Made by a program: the position numbers and the translations under genes. Source: Gp6-AA40 sp035711805 (lineage in GTDB: Bacteria > Acidobacteriota > Vicinamibacteria > Vicinamibacterales > UBA2999). Taken from it: DNA of 40,825 nucleotides. The stretch covers positions 1 through 40,825 of the forward strand of contig DASTBV010000058.1 in the NCBI GenBank assembly GCA_035711805.1, given 5' to 3'. The notes below the pieces were generated by a model that was not told the origin of the DNA, did no database searches, and was given only the letters and a program-made list of their open reading frames with translations. Positions 31,374 through 39,359 of the stretch are shown in pieces; position 1 is the first letter of the stretch, and every line of letters begins with the position of its first letter.

Positions 31374-32738
31374 ATGGTTGTCCAGAAATTCGGCGGCACG
31401 TCCGTCGCCGATCCCGCCGCCATCCGGCGTCTGATTGAAATCGTGCGGGCCGCCCGCGCCCGCGACGGTCGTGGTCCGGCTGTGGTCGTCTCGGCGATGA
31501 GCGGCGTGACCGATCTGCTCCTCGGTATCGCCTCGGCCGCCGGCTCGGGCTCCGGCACGACCGACGCGCTGGCGAAGATCCAGCAGCTGCGCGAGCGCCA
31601 TCTCGCCGCGGTTCATGAACTGGCTGCGGCGACAGACCACGACGCGCTGACGACGGACATTAATTCAACGCTCGATCAGCTCGCGGCCGTGGCTCAGGCG
31701 TTGGCCGTTTTGCGTGAGGTCTCGCCACGAACACTCGACGTGATTGCCGCGATGGGCGAGCTCCTCAGCTCGCGGATCGTCGCCGCGGCGCTGAATGCGG
31801 CCGGGATCGATGCGGAGTGGGTGGACGCGCGCCGGGCGATCGTCACGAGCGCCGACCATATGCGCGCCGCGCCGCTGACGGTCGAAACCGCCCGCGCGCT
31901 GCGCGCCACGGTCGTCGCCGCGCTCGACGCGAAGCGCGTTCCAGTGCTCGGCGGGTTCGTTGGCGCCACGGTTGATGGCCATACCACGACGCTTGGCCGC
32001 GGCGGCTCGGATTACTCCGGCGCACTCGTCGGCGCCGGCATCGGCGCGCGCGAGATTCAGATCTGGACCGACGTGGACGGCATGCTCAGCGCGGATCCGC
32101 GCGTGATCGCGCGGCCGCGCCTCGTGCCGAAGCTGTCGTTCGCCGAGGCCGCCGAGCTCGCCTATTTCGGCGCCAAGGTGCTGCACCCGAGTACGATCCT
32201 GCCGGCGGTCGAGCGGAACATTCCGGTGCGCATCCTCAACTCGATGCGGCCCGATGGAAGCGGCACGCTGATCACCGCCGAGCCGTCGCTGGACGGCACG
32301 CCGCTGACGGGCCTGGCCTCCAAGCGCAACGTCATCGTCGTGGACATCACCTCGACGAGGATGCTGATGGCCTACGGGTTCCTCCGTCGCGTCTTTGAGG
32401 TGTTCGAGCGCTTCTCGACGGCCGTGGATGTCGTGACGACGTCGGAGGTCAGCGTGTCGGTGACGGTGGACGATCCGAAGTCGGTTCCGGCGATTACGGA
32501 GGCGCTGTCGGAGTTTGCCGAAGTGTCGATCGAGAGGGACATGGCGCTGCTCTGCGCGGTGGGAGATCGCCTGCGCGACGAGCCGAAGATCGCCGCTCAG
32601 GTCGTGGGCGTGCTCGAAGAGGTCCCGCTCAAGATGATCTCGCAGGCCGCGTCGCGCCGGAACATCACGGTCGTGCTCCGTCAGAACGACCTCGCTCACG
32701 CCATGGAACGCCTCCACGAGGAGTTCTTCCAGCCATGA
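31374..32738 (+). CDS. lysC: Aspartate kinase
   Basis: A 454-residue aspartokinase, first step of the aspartate pathway. The ATG at 31374 opens VVQKFGGTSVAD, the N-terminal kinase signature; the frame upstream lies in the repeat hairpin. The Asp-binding stretch RGGSDYSGALVGAGI and the EAAELAYFGAKVLHPSTILP block confirm the kinase domain (about 1-290). Two ACT domains follow (about 300-454, NVIVVDITSTRMLMAYGF and SVSVTVDDPKS), so feedback control by lysine or threonine is expected. The length is close to the E. coli LysC type. Its stop overlaps dapB by 4 bp, which points to lysine/DAP supply. Confidence 0.97.
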   Translation: MVVQKFGGTSVADPAAIRRLIEIVRAARARDGRGPAVVVSAMSGVTDLLLGIASAAGSGSGTTDALAKIQQLRERHLAAVHELAAATDHDALTTDINSTLDQLAAVAQALAVLREVSPRTLDVIAAMGELLSSRIVAAALNAAGIDAEWVDARRAIVTSADHMRAAPLTVETARALRATVVAALDAKRVPVLGGFVGATVDGHTTTLGRGGSDYSGALVGAGIGAREIQIWTDVDGMLSADPRVIARPRLVPKLSFAEAAELAYFGAKVLHPSTILPAVERNIPVRILNSMRPDGSGTLITAEPSLDGTPLTGLASKRNVIVVDITSTRMLMAYGFLRRVFEVFERFSTAVDVVTTSEVSVSVTVDDPKSVPAITEALSEFAEVSIERDMALLCAVGDRLRDEPKIAAQVVGVLEEVPLKMISQAASRRNITVVLRQNDLAHAMERLHEEFFQP

Positions 32739-33412
32739 AACTTCTCATCGTCGGCTACGGGAAGATGGGCCAGCTCGTCGACCAGCTTGCCGCCGAGCAG
32801 GGGATGGACGTCGTGGGCCGTGTGGATGCCGGCCGCGAGGAATGGGCGCCCGCCGATGCGGCCATCGACTTTTCGACCGCCGACGCGCTGCTCGAGAACT
32901 TTCCACGCTACCTCGAGCTGCGCGTGCCGCTCGTCATCGGTACGACCGGCTGGAATGCGCATGTGGATCGCCTGCGCATGGAGGCGGCACAGGCGCGGCT
33001 CGGCGTCGTGGCAGCCGCCAATTTCTCGATCGGCGTGAACGTCTTTCATCTGCTGGCCGCCGAGGCTGCGCGGCTCTTTCGTCCGCAGGACCAATATGGC
33101 GCGTGGATCCATGAGGCGCACCACGCGACGAAGCGCGACGCGCCGTCCGGAACGGCGCTGCTGCTGCGCGATGCGATGCTCCAGGCCGGGTTCGACCGTC
33201 CCATCGACATGTCGTCAACCCGCGCCGGGACGATTCCGGGGACGCACTCGATCGGGTTCGACTCGGCCTCCGACACCATCGAGCTCACCCATACCGCGCG
33301 CGACCGGCGGGGCTTTGCCAGCGGAGCGCTTCTGGCGGCACGCTGGATTCAAAAAAGAGAAGGGTGGTTCTCGATGCTCGACGTGCTGAGGGATAATCCA
33401 CGCCATGCGTAG
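32735..33412 (+). CDS. dapB: 4-hydroxy-tetrahydrodipicolinate reductase
   Basis: A 225-residue enzyme reducing hydroxy-tetrahydrodipicolinate to tetrahydrodipicolinate with NAD(P)H. GYGKMGQLVDQL binds the cofactor. VPLVIGTTGW and ANFSIGVNVFHLLAAEAARL are family blocks, and HEAHHATKRDAPSGTALLLR holds the catalytic His and Lys. It is short for the family (about 270), because the segment between the Rossmann strands is compact. The ATG overlaps lysC (ATGA) and dapA starts 8 bp before its end, so all three are coupled. Confidence 0.95.
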   Translation: MKLLIVGYGKMGQLVDQLAAEQGMDVVGRVDAGREEWAPADAAIDFSTADALLENFPRYLELRVPLVIGTTGWNAHVDRLRMEAAQARLGVVAAANFSIGVNVFHLLAAEAARLFRPQDQYGAWIHEAHHATKRDAPSGTALLLRDAMLQAGFDRPIDMSSTRAGTIPGTHSIGFDSASDTIELTHTARDRRGFASGALLAARWIQKREGWFSMLDVLRDNPRHA

Positions 33413-34307
33413 ACCTTTTACCGGCGTCGGCACCGCACTGGTCACCCCGTTCCGCAGGGACGGGTCGCTCGATGAGCCGGCGGTCAAGCGCCTCGCGCGC
33501 CGTCAGATCGACGCCGGCATCCACTTCCTGTCGCCGTGCGGCACGACCGGCGAAGCGCCGACGCTGAACCACCGCGAGAAACTGCGCGTCGTCGAGCTGG
33601 TGTTGGAAGAGGCGAACGGCCGCGTTCCCGTACTGGCCGGTGCAGGCGGCTACGGCACGCGCGAGGTGATCGAGCTGGCGCGCGACATGGAACGTGTGGG
33701 CGCCCAGGGCATCCTCTCGGTGACTCCGTACTACAACAAGCCGACGCCGGAAGGTCTGTACCAGCACTTCAAGGCGATCGCCGAGAGCATCCACATTCCG
33801 GTGGTTCTGTACAACGTCCCTGGCCGAACCGGCGTCAACATGGACGTGAAGACGACGGCGCGGCTGTCGGAGCTGCCGAACATCGTGGCCGTCAAGGCGC
33901 CCGGCGACCTGGTGCAGATGTCCGAGATCATCGCCGCCACCGGTGAAGATTTCATCGTGCTCAGCGGCGACGACCCGGTGACCGTGGCGACGATGGCGGT
34001 GGGCGGCGCGGGCGTGGTCTCGGTCGCTTCCAACGAAGCGCCGGCCGAGATGGTGCAGATCGTCGAGCTGTGCGAGCGCGGCGACTATGCGGCCGCGCGG
34101 AAGCTGCACCACTGGCTGCTGCCGCTGCTCCAGGTGAACTTCGCCGAATCGAATCCCATCCCGTGCAAGGCGGCCATGGCGGCAATGGGGCTCCTCGAAG
34201 AAAACTACCGCCTGCCGCTCGTCCCACCCTCGGCGGCGACGCGCGAGAAAGTGATGAATGTGCTCCAGCAGCTCAAGATGCTCGGAGCCGCAGCTCGCGT
34301 CGTCTAA
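33405..34307 (+). CDS. dapA: 4-hydroxy-tetrahydrodipicolinate synthase
   Basis: A 300-residue TIM-barrel lyase joining aspartate semialdehyde and pyruvate. The pyruvate-contacting PCGTTGEAPTL is intact, the catalytic Tyr lies in VLYNVPGRTG, and the Schiff-base Lys in NIVAVKAPGDLVQM. SGDDPVTVATMAVGGAGVVS is the usual late block. Normal length. It overlaps dapB by 8 bp, so the DAP route is made from one transcript. No allosteric lysine site can be judged from sequence alone. A single-arm tandem repeat starts right at its stop codon. Confidence 0.97.
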   Translation: MRRPFTGVGTALVTPFRRDGSLDEPAVKRLARRQIDAGIHFLSPCGTTGEAPTLNHREKLRVVELVLEEANGRVPVLAGAGGYGTREVIELARDMERVGAQGILSVTPYYNKPTPEGLYQHFKAIAESIHIPVVLYNVPGRTGVNMDVKTTARLSELPNIVAVKAPGDLVQMSEIIAATGEDFIVLSGDDPVTVATMAVGGAGVVSVASNEAPAEMVQIVELCERGDYAAARKLHHWLLPLLQVNFAESNPIPCKAAMAAMGLLEENYRLPLVPPSAATREKVMNVLQQLKMLGAAARVV

Positions 34308-34350
34308 TCACGAAGGCACGAAGAGATCGAAGGGCACGAAGTAGAAGAAG
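34308..34350. repeat. CACGAAGG tandem repeat, one arm
   Basis: Degenerate CACGAAGG/GATCGAAGG units over 43 bp right after the dapA stop, without a clear complementary arm nearby. Same unit as at 30014 and 5391, so probably the same family in incomplete form. Confidence 0.65.
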
Positions 34351-34355
34351 AAATC

Positions 34356-35369
34356 GTGCAGTCCGTTTCGCAGGTCGATCCAGTTTCACTGACCCGCAGC
34401 CTGGTCGATATCGATTCCACGACAGGCCGCGAGCGCGCGGCCGGCGAGTGGCTGGCGGCGTTTCTGCGCACGCGCGGCTACCGTGTGACCGAGCAGCCGG
34501 TTGCGGACGGCCGGTTCAACGTCCTGGCCACGCTCGATGAGGCGCCGCGCGTGGCGCTGTCCACGCATTTCGACTGCGTGCCGCCGTTCTTCCCGAGCCG
34601 CGAGGAACGCGGCCTGATCTTCGGGCGCGGATCGTGCGACGCCAAGGGCATCCTGGCCGCCCAGGTGGCCGCCGCCGAGCGCGTGCGCGCGTCCGGCGAG
34701 TCGCGGTTTGCGCTGCTGTATGTCGTGGGCGAGGAGCGCGGCAGCGACGGCGCGAAAGTCGCGAACCAGCAGGCGCCCGGTGGGCTGCGTTATCTGATCA
34801 ACGGCGAGCCGACCGACAGCCGTCTCGGCTCGGCGACGCGCGGTCTCTACCGCGTGCGCCTGCGCGCGGCCGGCCGCGCCGCGCACTCGTCGTTCCCCGA
34901 GCTGGGCGAGTCGGCGATCGACAAACTGCTCGATGCGTTGATGGTGATTCGCGGCGTGCAGCTGCCGGACGATCCGCTGCTCGGCCGCACCCATTACACC
35001 GTCGGGCTGATCGACGGCGGCGTGGCACCCAACGTCGTCTCGCCGCACGCCTCGGCGGAGCTGTCGTTCAGGACCGTCGGCAGCGGCGAGCCGATCCGGG
35101 ACGCTCTGCGTATCGTCGAAGGGCTGGTCAGCGTCGAACCGATTCTGGAAGTTCCGGCCGTGCGGCTGCACACCCTGGACGGGTTCGAAACCGCGGTATT
35201 TCCCTATACGACCGATGTGCCTATGCTGACCGGGTGGGGTACGCCGCTGCTGATCGGTCCCGGCTCCATTCATGTCGCGCATACGGACGAGGAGCACATT
35301 GCCGTGGACGAGCTGACGTCGGCGGTGGATCTCTACGAGTCGCTTCTCAAGCGACTCCTGCTACACTGA
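34356..35369 (+). CDS. M20 metallopeptidase, DapE-like
   Basis: A 337-residue zinc hydrolase of the M20 family (DapE/ArgE/LysK group). The metal and catalytic motifs are all there: STHFDCVPP, GRGSCDAKG, GEERGSDGAK, NGEPTDSRLG, and a late HTDEEH. The lid domain is between about 170 and 280. In this lysine cluster the likely role is deacylating an N-acyl-diaminopimelate, but LysK- or ArgE-like activity cannot be ruled out because the dapD/dapF genes are not in this window. The start is GTG at 34356 after a purine-rich AGAAGAAG site. The extreme 3' end carries a candidate promoter for the SRP RNA. Confidence 0.85.
   Translation: MQSVSQVDPVSLTRSLVDIDSTTGRERAAGEWLAAFLRTRGYRVTEQPVADGRFNVLATLDEAPRVALSTHFDCVPPFFPSREERGLIFGRGSCDAKGILAAQVAAAERVRASGESRFALLYVVGEERGSDGAKVANQQAPGGLRYLINGEPTDSRLGSATRGLYRVRLRAAGRAAHSSFPELGESAIDKLLDALMVIRGVQLPDDPLLGRTHYTVGLIDGGVAPNVVSPHASAELSFRTVGSGEPIRDALRIVEGLVSVEPILEVPAVRLHTLDGFETAVFPYTTDVPMLTGWGTPLLIGPGSIHVAHTDEEHIAVDELTSAVDLYESLLKRLLLH
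35360..35367 (+). promoter_or_regulatory. Extended -10 promoter for SRP RNA
   Basis: TGCTACACT inside the last codons of the M20 gene fits the extended -10 pattern (TGnTAnnnT), and start around 35374 matches the predicted RNA 5' end. No good -35 is visible. Confidence 0.4.
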
Positions 35370-35375
35370 GTGTTT

Positions 35376-35505
35376 GGGTGAGCCGCACCGCGGCCCGGAC
35401 CCTGTGCAACTTCAGCCTGCGAACCGCGTCAGGGCCGGAAGGCAGCAGCGCTAAGTAGACCCTGAGGTGTGCCGCAGGTCGCCCGGGCTGCGGTGGGGCT
35501 CATGC
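35376..35505 (+). ncRNA. ffs: Signal recognition particle RNA (4.5S type)
   Basis: The conserved Ffh-binding apex reads GTCAGGGCCGGAAGGCAGCA, with the GGAA tetraloop and the symmetric and asymmetric internal loops. The flanking arms GAGCCGCACCGCGGCCCGG (from 35380) and CCGGGCTGCGGTGGGGCTC (to 35501) close a long hairpin of the small bacterial type, without an Alu domain. Together with Ffh this RNA delivers nascent membrane proteins to FtsY. It lies between the DapE-like gene and dnaX, and its exact ends are approximate. Confidence 0.93.
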
Positions 35506-35509
35506 CAAG

Positions 35510-35535
35510 TTCCACTTTTCCACTTCTTCCACTTC
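35510..35535. repeat. TTCCACTT short tandem repeat before dnaX
   Basis: Three TTCCACTTC-like units directly before the dnaX ATG (35540), without a complementary arm. Resembles one arm of the hairpin family described elsewhere in the window. The dnaX ribosome binding site is not obvious in it. Confidence 0.55.
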
Positions 35536-35539
35536 AGCA

Positions 35540-37300
35540 ATGGCCTATCAGGTCCTCGCGCGCAAATGGCGGCCGCAGCGGTTCGACGACGTCGTCGGGC
35601 AGCAGGCGGTGACGCGGACGCTGCGGAATGCGATCGCCAGCGGCCGCATCGCGCAGGCGTTCGTGTTTGCGGGCTCGCGCGGTTGCGGCAAGACGACGAC
35701 CGCGCGCATCCTGGCGCGGGCGCTCAACTGCGACAAGGGGCCGACCGCCGAGCCGTGCGGTGAATGCGACGCCTGCATCGAGATTGCCCAGGGCCGTGAT
35801 ATCGACGTCCTCGAGATCGACGCGGCCAGCCACACAGGGATCGACAATATCCGCGAGGTGGTGATTGGCAGCCTGTCGTTTGCGCCGGCGCGCGACCGCT
35901 ACAAGGTGTTCATCATCGACGAGGTGCATCAGCTCTCGGCTGCGTCCTTCAACGCGCTGCTGAAGTCGATCGAAGAGCCGCCGGCGCACGTCGTGTTCAT
36001 GATGGCGACGACCGAGCTGCACAAGATTCCCGACACGATCCTGTCGCGCTCGCAGGTCTTCGAGTTCCGCACGATCCCGACGAAGGCGATCGCTCAGCAG
36101 CTGCGGCGGATTGCCGACGCCGAGAAGGTCGAGGTGCCCGACGCCGCGCTCGCGCTCATCGCGCGGTCGGCGGAAGGCAGCATGCGCGACGCGCAGAGCG
36201 CGCTGGACCAGGTGATGGCGTTTGCCGGCCAGACGATGACCGAAGACGACGTGGCCACGGTGCTCGGCCTCGTCGGACGGGACCTGCTGCTGGACCTGAT
36301 CGAGGCGGTGGTCGAGGAGGATGGTCCGAGGGCATTTGCGCTCGCCGACCGCGCGGTGGAGTCCGGACACGACCTCCGGCTCGTCTGCCGCGAGCTGTCG
36401 CGCGTGGTCCGCGACATGATGCTGCTGTCGGTCGATCCGTCGCGCGCCGGCGACGGCGAGCTGGGCGACGGCGAGCGCGAACGGCTCACCGCGCTGGGCC
36501 ACCGCTTCTCGCGCGAGGACCTGATGCGCGCGTTCGATCTGCTGTCGAAGGCCGAACAGGAGATCCGCACGGCGTCGCACGGGCGCTATTACTTCGAGAT
36601 GGTGCTCCTGCGCTGGATGCACCTGCGGAAGCTCGTGCCGCTCACCGACCTGCTGGAGCAGGGTGGCACCGGCACGGCGCGGCTGGGTGCAAAAGGTTCA
36701 GTGGGTTCAGTGGGTTCAGCGGGTTCAGTGGGTTCAGTGGGTTCAGTGGGTTCAGTGCGTTCAATAGGTGCGAAGGGTGCAGTGGACAGCAACGGCCCAA
36801 TTGCACCTATTGCACCAACCGCGAAGAAGCCTGTTGAACCGGCCAGAAGCCAACTTGAACCGGCTAGTAGTCCGCTCGCACCGGCCGCGAAGGCGACGAT
36901 CGCCCCCAATCTGAAAGATGCCCTGCTGGCGGAGATCAAGGCAGGCAAGCCCTTCTTCTACAACACCGTCGTCGCCCAGGCGCAGAAGATCGACGTCGCC
37001 GGCGACCGGGTGACGTTCGTCTTCTCGCCGACGCATCGCGCGCTGCGCGAGCAGTTCGAGCAGTCGCGCAGCTGGGTCGAGACAACGGCGGAGCGTGTTG
37101 CCGGCCGTCGGGTGATGGTCGAGTCCACGCAGGGCGCGGCCCAGTCCGGCGGAGCGGCGAGCGCGCCGAACACCAGCGACGCTGCGGGCGCCGCGAGCAG
37201 GCGCGACCTGAAGGAAGACGCGAAGAACTCGGCGACGATCCAGGCGATGCTCGAGGTCTTTCCGGCTGAAATCCGCGACGTCGAAGAGATGGAGCCATGA
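35540..37300 (+). CDS. dnaX: DNA polymerase III gamma/tau subunit
   Basis: A 586-residue clamp-loader ATPase. AAA+ domain: GSRGCGKTTTARILARALN (Walker A), zinc-type CGECDACIE cluster, VFIIDEVHQLSAASFNALLK (Walker B) and the RSQVFEFRTI sensor region. The collar domain ends near residue 375. Then comes an odd linker (about 386-455): GSVGSVGSAGSVGSV and so on, followed by IAPIAPTAKKPVEP. At DNA level this is a tandem nonamer GGTTCAGTG array with a partly complementary array after it (see the repeat at 36695). The C-terminal 130 residues (LLAEIKAGKPFFYNTVVAQA) are tau-like. No -1 slippery heptamer (A AAA AAG type) precedes the structure. The ybaB ATG overlaps the stop. Confidence 0.97.
   Translation: MAYQVLARKWRPQRFDDVVGQQAVTRTLRNAIASGRIAQAFVFAGSRGCGKTTTARILARALNCDKGPTAEPCGECDACIEIAQGRDIDVLEIDAASHTGIDNIREVVIGSLSFAPARDRYKVFIIDEVHQLSAASFNALLKSIEEPPAHVVFMMATTELHKIPDTILSRSQVFEFRTIPTKAIAQQLRRIADAEKVEVPDAALALIARSAEGSMRDAQSALDQVMAFAGQTMTEDDVATVLGLVGRDLLLDLIEAVVEEDGPRAFALADRAVESGHDLRLVCRELSRVVRDMMLLSVDPSRAGDGELGDGERERLTALGHRFSREDLMRAFDLLSKAEQEIRTASHGRYYFEMVLLRWMHLRKLVPLTDLLEQGGTGTARLGAKGSVGSVGSAGSVGSVGSVGSVRSIGAKGAVDSNGPIAPIAPTAKKPVEPARSQLEPASSPLAPAAKATIAPNLKDALLAEIKAGKPFFYNTVVAQAQKIDVAGDRVTFVFSPTHRALREQFEQSRSWVETTAERVAGRRVMVESTQGAAQSGGAASAPNTSDAAGAASRRDLKEDAKNSATIQAMLEVFPAEIRDVEEMEP
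36695..36863. repeat. Intragenic GGTTCAGTG tandem-repeat hairpin in dnaX
   Basis: Ten consecutive nonamers (36695-36784), seven GGTTCAGTG or GGTTCAGCG plus three drifting to GGTGC forms, keep the frame as Gly-Ser-Val. From 36797 follow TTGCACCTATTGCACC and two TTGAACC units, complementary to the first array; for example AATAGGTGCGAA pairs with TTGCACCTATT. The structure lies at the boundary between the ATPase/collar part and the tau tail. Confidence 0.8.
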
Positions 37301-37593
37301 ACATCGCAAACATGATGCAGCAGGCCAAACAGATGCAGGAGCGTCTGCAGAAGCAGATGGCCGACCTGCGCGTCGAAGCCACCGCCGGCGGCGGCATGGT
37401 GACCGTGGTCGTCAACGGCGCCAAGCAGCTGCAGTCGATCAGGATCGATCCCGAGGTGGTGTCGAAGGACGACGTCGAGATGCTGCAGGATCTGATCGTG
37501 GCCGCCGTCAACGACGCGCATCGCAAGGTGGACGAACAGCTCGGTCAGTCGATGTCCGGCATGCTCGGCGGTCTGAAGATCCCCGGACTCTGA
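37297..37593 (+). CDS. ybaB: YbaB/EbfC nucleoid-associated protein
   Basis: A 98-residue protein of the YbaB/EbfC family. The conserved MMQQAKQMQERLQKQMADLR helix and the strand TVVVNGAKQLQSIRIDPE are plain, and the length is typical (about 105). Such proteins form dimers that bind DNA and bridge the nucleoid. Located between dnaX and recR, the classic arrangement in many bacteria. Its ATG overlaps the dnaX stop (ATGA). Confidence 0.95.
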   Translation: MNIANMMQQAKQMQERLQKQMADLRVEATAGGGMVTVVVNGAKQLQSIRIDPEVVSKDDVEMLQDLIVAAVNDAHRKVDEQLGQSMSGMLGGLKIPGL

Positions 37594-37599
37594 GACCGC

Positions 37600-38196
37600 T
37601 TGTCGCTTCCCGATTCTCTCGTCCGCCTCATCGAGCAGTTTCAAAAGCTGCCGGGCATCGGTGCCAAGGGCGCGCAGCGCCTGGCGTTCCACGTCCTGCG
37701 CACGCCGCGGGAGGACGCGGACCGGCTGTGCGACGCCATCCGCGACGTCAAGGATCGCGTTACATACTGCTCGACCTGCAATAACATCACCGACACCGAT
37801 CCCTGCGCGTTCTGCACCAGCGCCTCGCGCGACCAGCGGCTGATCTGTGTTGTCGAGGAGCCGCAGAACGTCACGTCTGTCGAGAAGACGCGCGAGTTCC
37901 GCGGCGTCTATCACGTGCTGATGGGCGCGCTGTCGCCGCTGCACGGCGTCGGCCCGGACGATCTGAAGATCAAGGGGCTGCTCGGGCGCGTGGGCGACGG
38001 ACAGGTGGACGAAGTGATCATCGCGACGAATCCGACGGTCGAGGGGGAGGCGACCGCCCTCTATCTGGCGCGGCTGCTGAAGCCGCTCGGCATCCGTGTG
38101 ACGCGCATCGCGATGGGCGTGCCGGTCGGATCGGACCTCGAATACGCCGACGAAGTCACGATGACGCGCGCGATGGAAAATCGTCGCGATATCTGA
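37600..38196 (+). CDS. recR: Recombination protein RecR
   Basis: A 198-residue DNA-repair protein that with RecO/RecF loads RecA at gaps. HhH motif near LPGIGAKGAQRLAFHVL, Cys4 zinc finger CSTCNNITDTDPCAFC, and Toprim domain with VVEEPQNVTSVEKTREFRGV and the EVIIATNPTVEGEATALYLA strand. The length matches the family (about 200). The start is TTG at 37600, six bases after the ybaB stop. Its C-terminus (TMTRAMENRRDI) is the normal family end. Confidence 0.95.
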   Translation: MSLPDSLVRLIEQFQKLPGIGAKGAQRLAFHVLRTPREDADRLCDAIRDVKDRVTYCSTCNNITDTDPCAFCTSASRDQRLICVVEEPQNVTSVEKTREFRGVYHVLMGALSPLHGVGPDDLKIKGLLGRVGDGQVDEVIIATNPTVEGEATALYLARLLKPLGIRVTRIAMGVPVGSDLEYADEVTMTRAMENRRDI

Positions 38197-38204
38197 CGCA
38201 CGCC

Positions 38205-38834
38205 ATGCTTCCCGCGACCTATCAGCTTCCCGCGGCCATCGTGCTGCTCATTGGCGGGCTCGTCGCCTGCTTCTTCGGCTACCGGCTGTTCCGCATCGTG
38301 CTGGCGTTCACCGGATTCGTGATCGGCGCGCTGCTGGCGAGCTCGATCTTCGGCGTGAGCGATACGTGGGCCATGCTGATCGCCGCCGGGATCGGCGGCC
38401 TGGCCGGTGCCGGCGTGATGCTGGCGGCGTATTTCGTCGGCGTGGCGTTGACTGGTGCTGCGCTCGGCGCGGTGGCGGCCAATCTGCTGTTCACGGCGAC
38501 CGGGCAGGGTCCGCACTACCTCGTCCTGGTGCTGATGACGGTTGTTGGCGCGGCCGCGTCGATGTATCTGCAGCGCTACTTCATCATCGTCGGCACCGCA
38601 TTCGGCGGCGCCTGGACGCTGATCGTTGGAGTGATGGCGCTGCTCGGGAACCCCAGCGCGATGTCGGCAGCCGCGGCGGGCAACGTCTGGGTGGCCTATC
38701 CGCTGAGCCCGGCACCGGGCCAGCGGTGGGTGCCGGTGGCCTGGATTGTGCTCGGACTGATTGGCACAACCGTGCAGCTCGGGTGGACCGGAGGGGAACG
38801 GGGCCGGGTGGTTCGACGAAAGAAGAAATCCTAA
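38205..38834 (+). CDS. DUF4203 multi-pass membrane protein
   Basis: A 209-residue membrane protein with six or seven hydrophobic segments between residues 9 and 195. The LFRIVLAFTGFVIGALLASS and AGIGGLAGAGVMLAAYFVGVALTG-type pattern is that of DUF4203/TMEM198-like proteins, with small-residue (Gly/Ala) packing motifs. Ends in a basic tail (VVRRKKKS). Follows recR by 8 bp, but a shared role is not evident. Function unknown. Confidence 0.8.
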   Translation: MLPATYQLPAAIVLLIGGLVACFFGYRLFRIVLAFTGFVIGALLASSIFGVSDTWAMLIAAGIGGLAGAGVMLAAYFVGVALTGAALGAVAANLLFTATGQGPHYLVLVLMTVVGAAASMYLQRYFIIVGTAFGGAWTLIVGVMALLGNPSAMSAAAAGNVWVAYPLSPAPGQRWVPVAWIVLGLIGTTVQLGWTGGERGRVVRRKKKS

Positions 38835-38846
38835 GTTACGATGGCG

Positions 38847-38910
38847 TAGTGTCCGCATTCGGGCGGACTTAGGGGAGTGTAGTGTCCGCCTTCAGGCGGA
38901 CCTAGAGGGG
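38847..38910. repeat. Two tandem copies of the GTCCGCC palindromic repeat
   Basis: Copies at 38847-38874 (TAGTGTCCGCATTCGGGCGG and onward) and 38880-38910 (TAGTGTCCGCCTTCAGGCGG and onward). The first has diverged in one arm. The second ends a few bases before the GAGGGG ribosome binding site of the 38913 gene, so the hairpin could affect translation. Confidence 0.8.
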
Positions 38911-38912
38911 AC

Positions 38913-39338
38913 ATGAGAACGAAATTCATAATGATTCTGGGCGGCGTTTTCCTGGTGTCCGGGCTGTATGCGGGCGTTGGCGCGCAGGGCAAAACCGCGA
39001 ACGACGGGATTTACTCCGAGGCGCAGGCCAAGCGCGGAGATGTCCTGTACAAGGAACAGTGTGCGACCTGCCACGGCGACAATCTCGAAGGCTCCGGCCC
39101 GATGCCGGCGCTGGCCGGCAAGGACTTCCTGGCCAGCTGGGAGGGGAAGAGCGTAGCCGACCTCTTCGAGAAGACGCACACGACGATGCCGGCGACCGCG
39201 CCGGGGTCGCTGACACCGGCGCAGGCGGCGGACATCGTGGCCTACATGCTGGCGTCGAGCAAATACAAGGTGGGCACGGCCGACCTCGAGAGCAAGGTCG
39301 AGGCGCTGAAGGACATCAAGATCGAGGCGCCCAAGTAA
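38913..39338 (+). CDS. Small exported cytochrome c
   Basis: A 141-residue protein: signal peptide about 1-24 (FLVSGLYAGVGAQ), then a single class I cytochrome c domain. Haem attachment C50-A-T-C53-H54, then GDNLEGSGPMPALAGKDF, a Met-ligand candidate in THTTMPATAPGS, and the helix PAQAADIVAYMLASSKYK. Similar to the cytochrome c-type domain of the 27884 protein without the beta extension. Electron carrier in the periplasm; partner unknown. Flanked on both sides by palindromic repeats. Confidence 0.9.
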   Translation: MRTKFIMILGGVFLVSGLYAGVGAQGKTANDGIYSEAQAKRGDVLYKEQCATCHGDNLEGSGPMPALAGKDFLASWEGKSVADLFEKTHTTMPATAPGSLTPAQAADIVAYMLASSKYKVGTADLESKVEALKDIKIEAPK

Positions 39339-39359
39339 CGACCGACGCAAAAACTGGCG

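Noticed and set aside
36680..36700. E. coli-like -1 frameshift signal in dnaX
   Set aside because: The sequence before the repeat hairpin (GCA AAA GGT in frame) lacks the X XXY YYZ slippery pattern.
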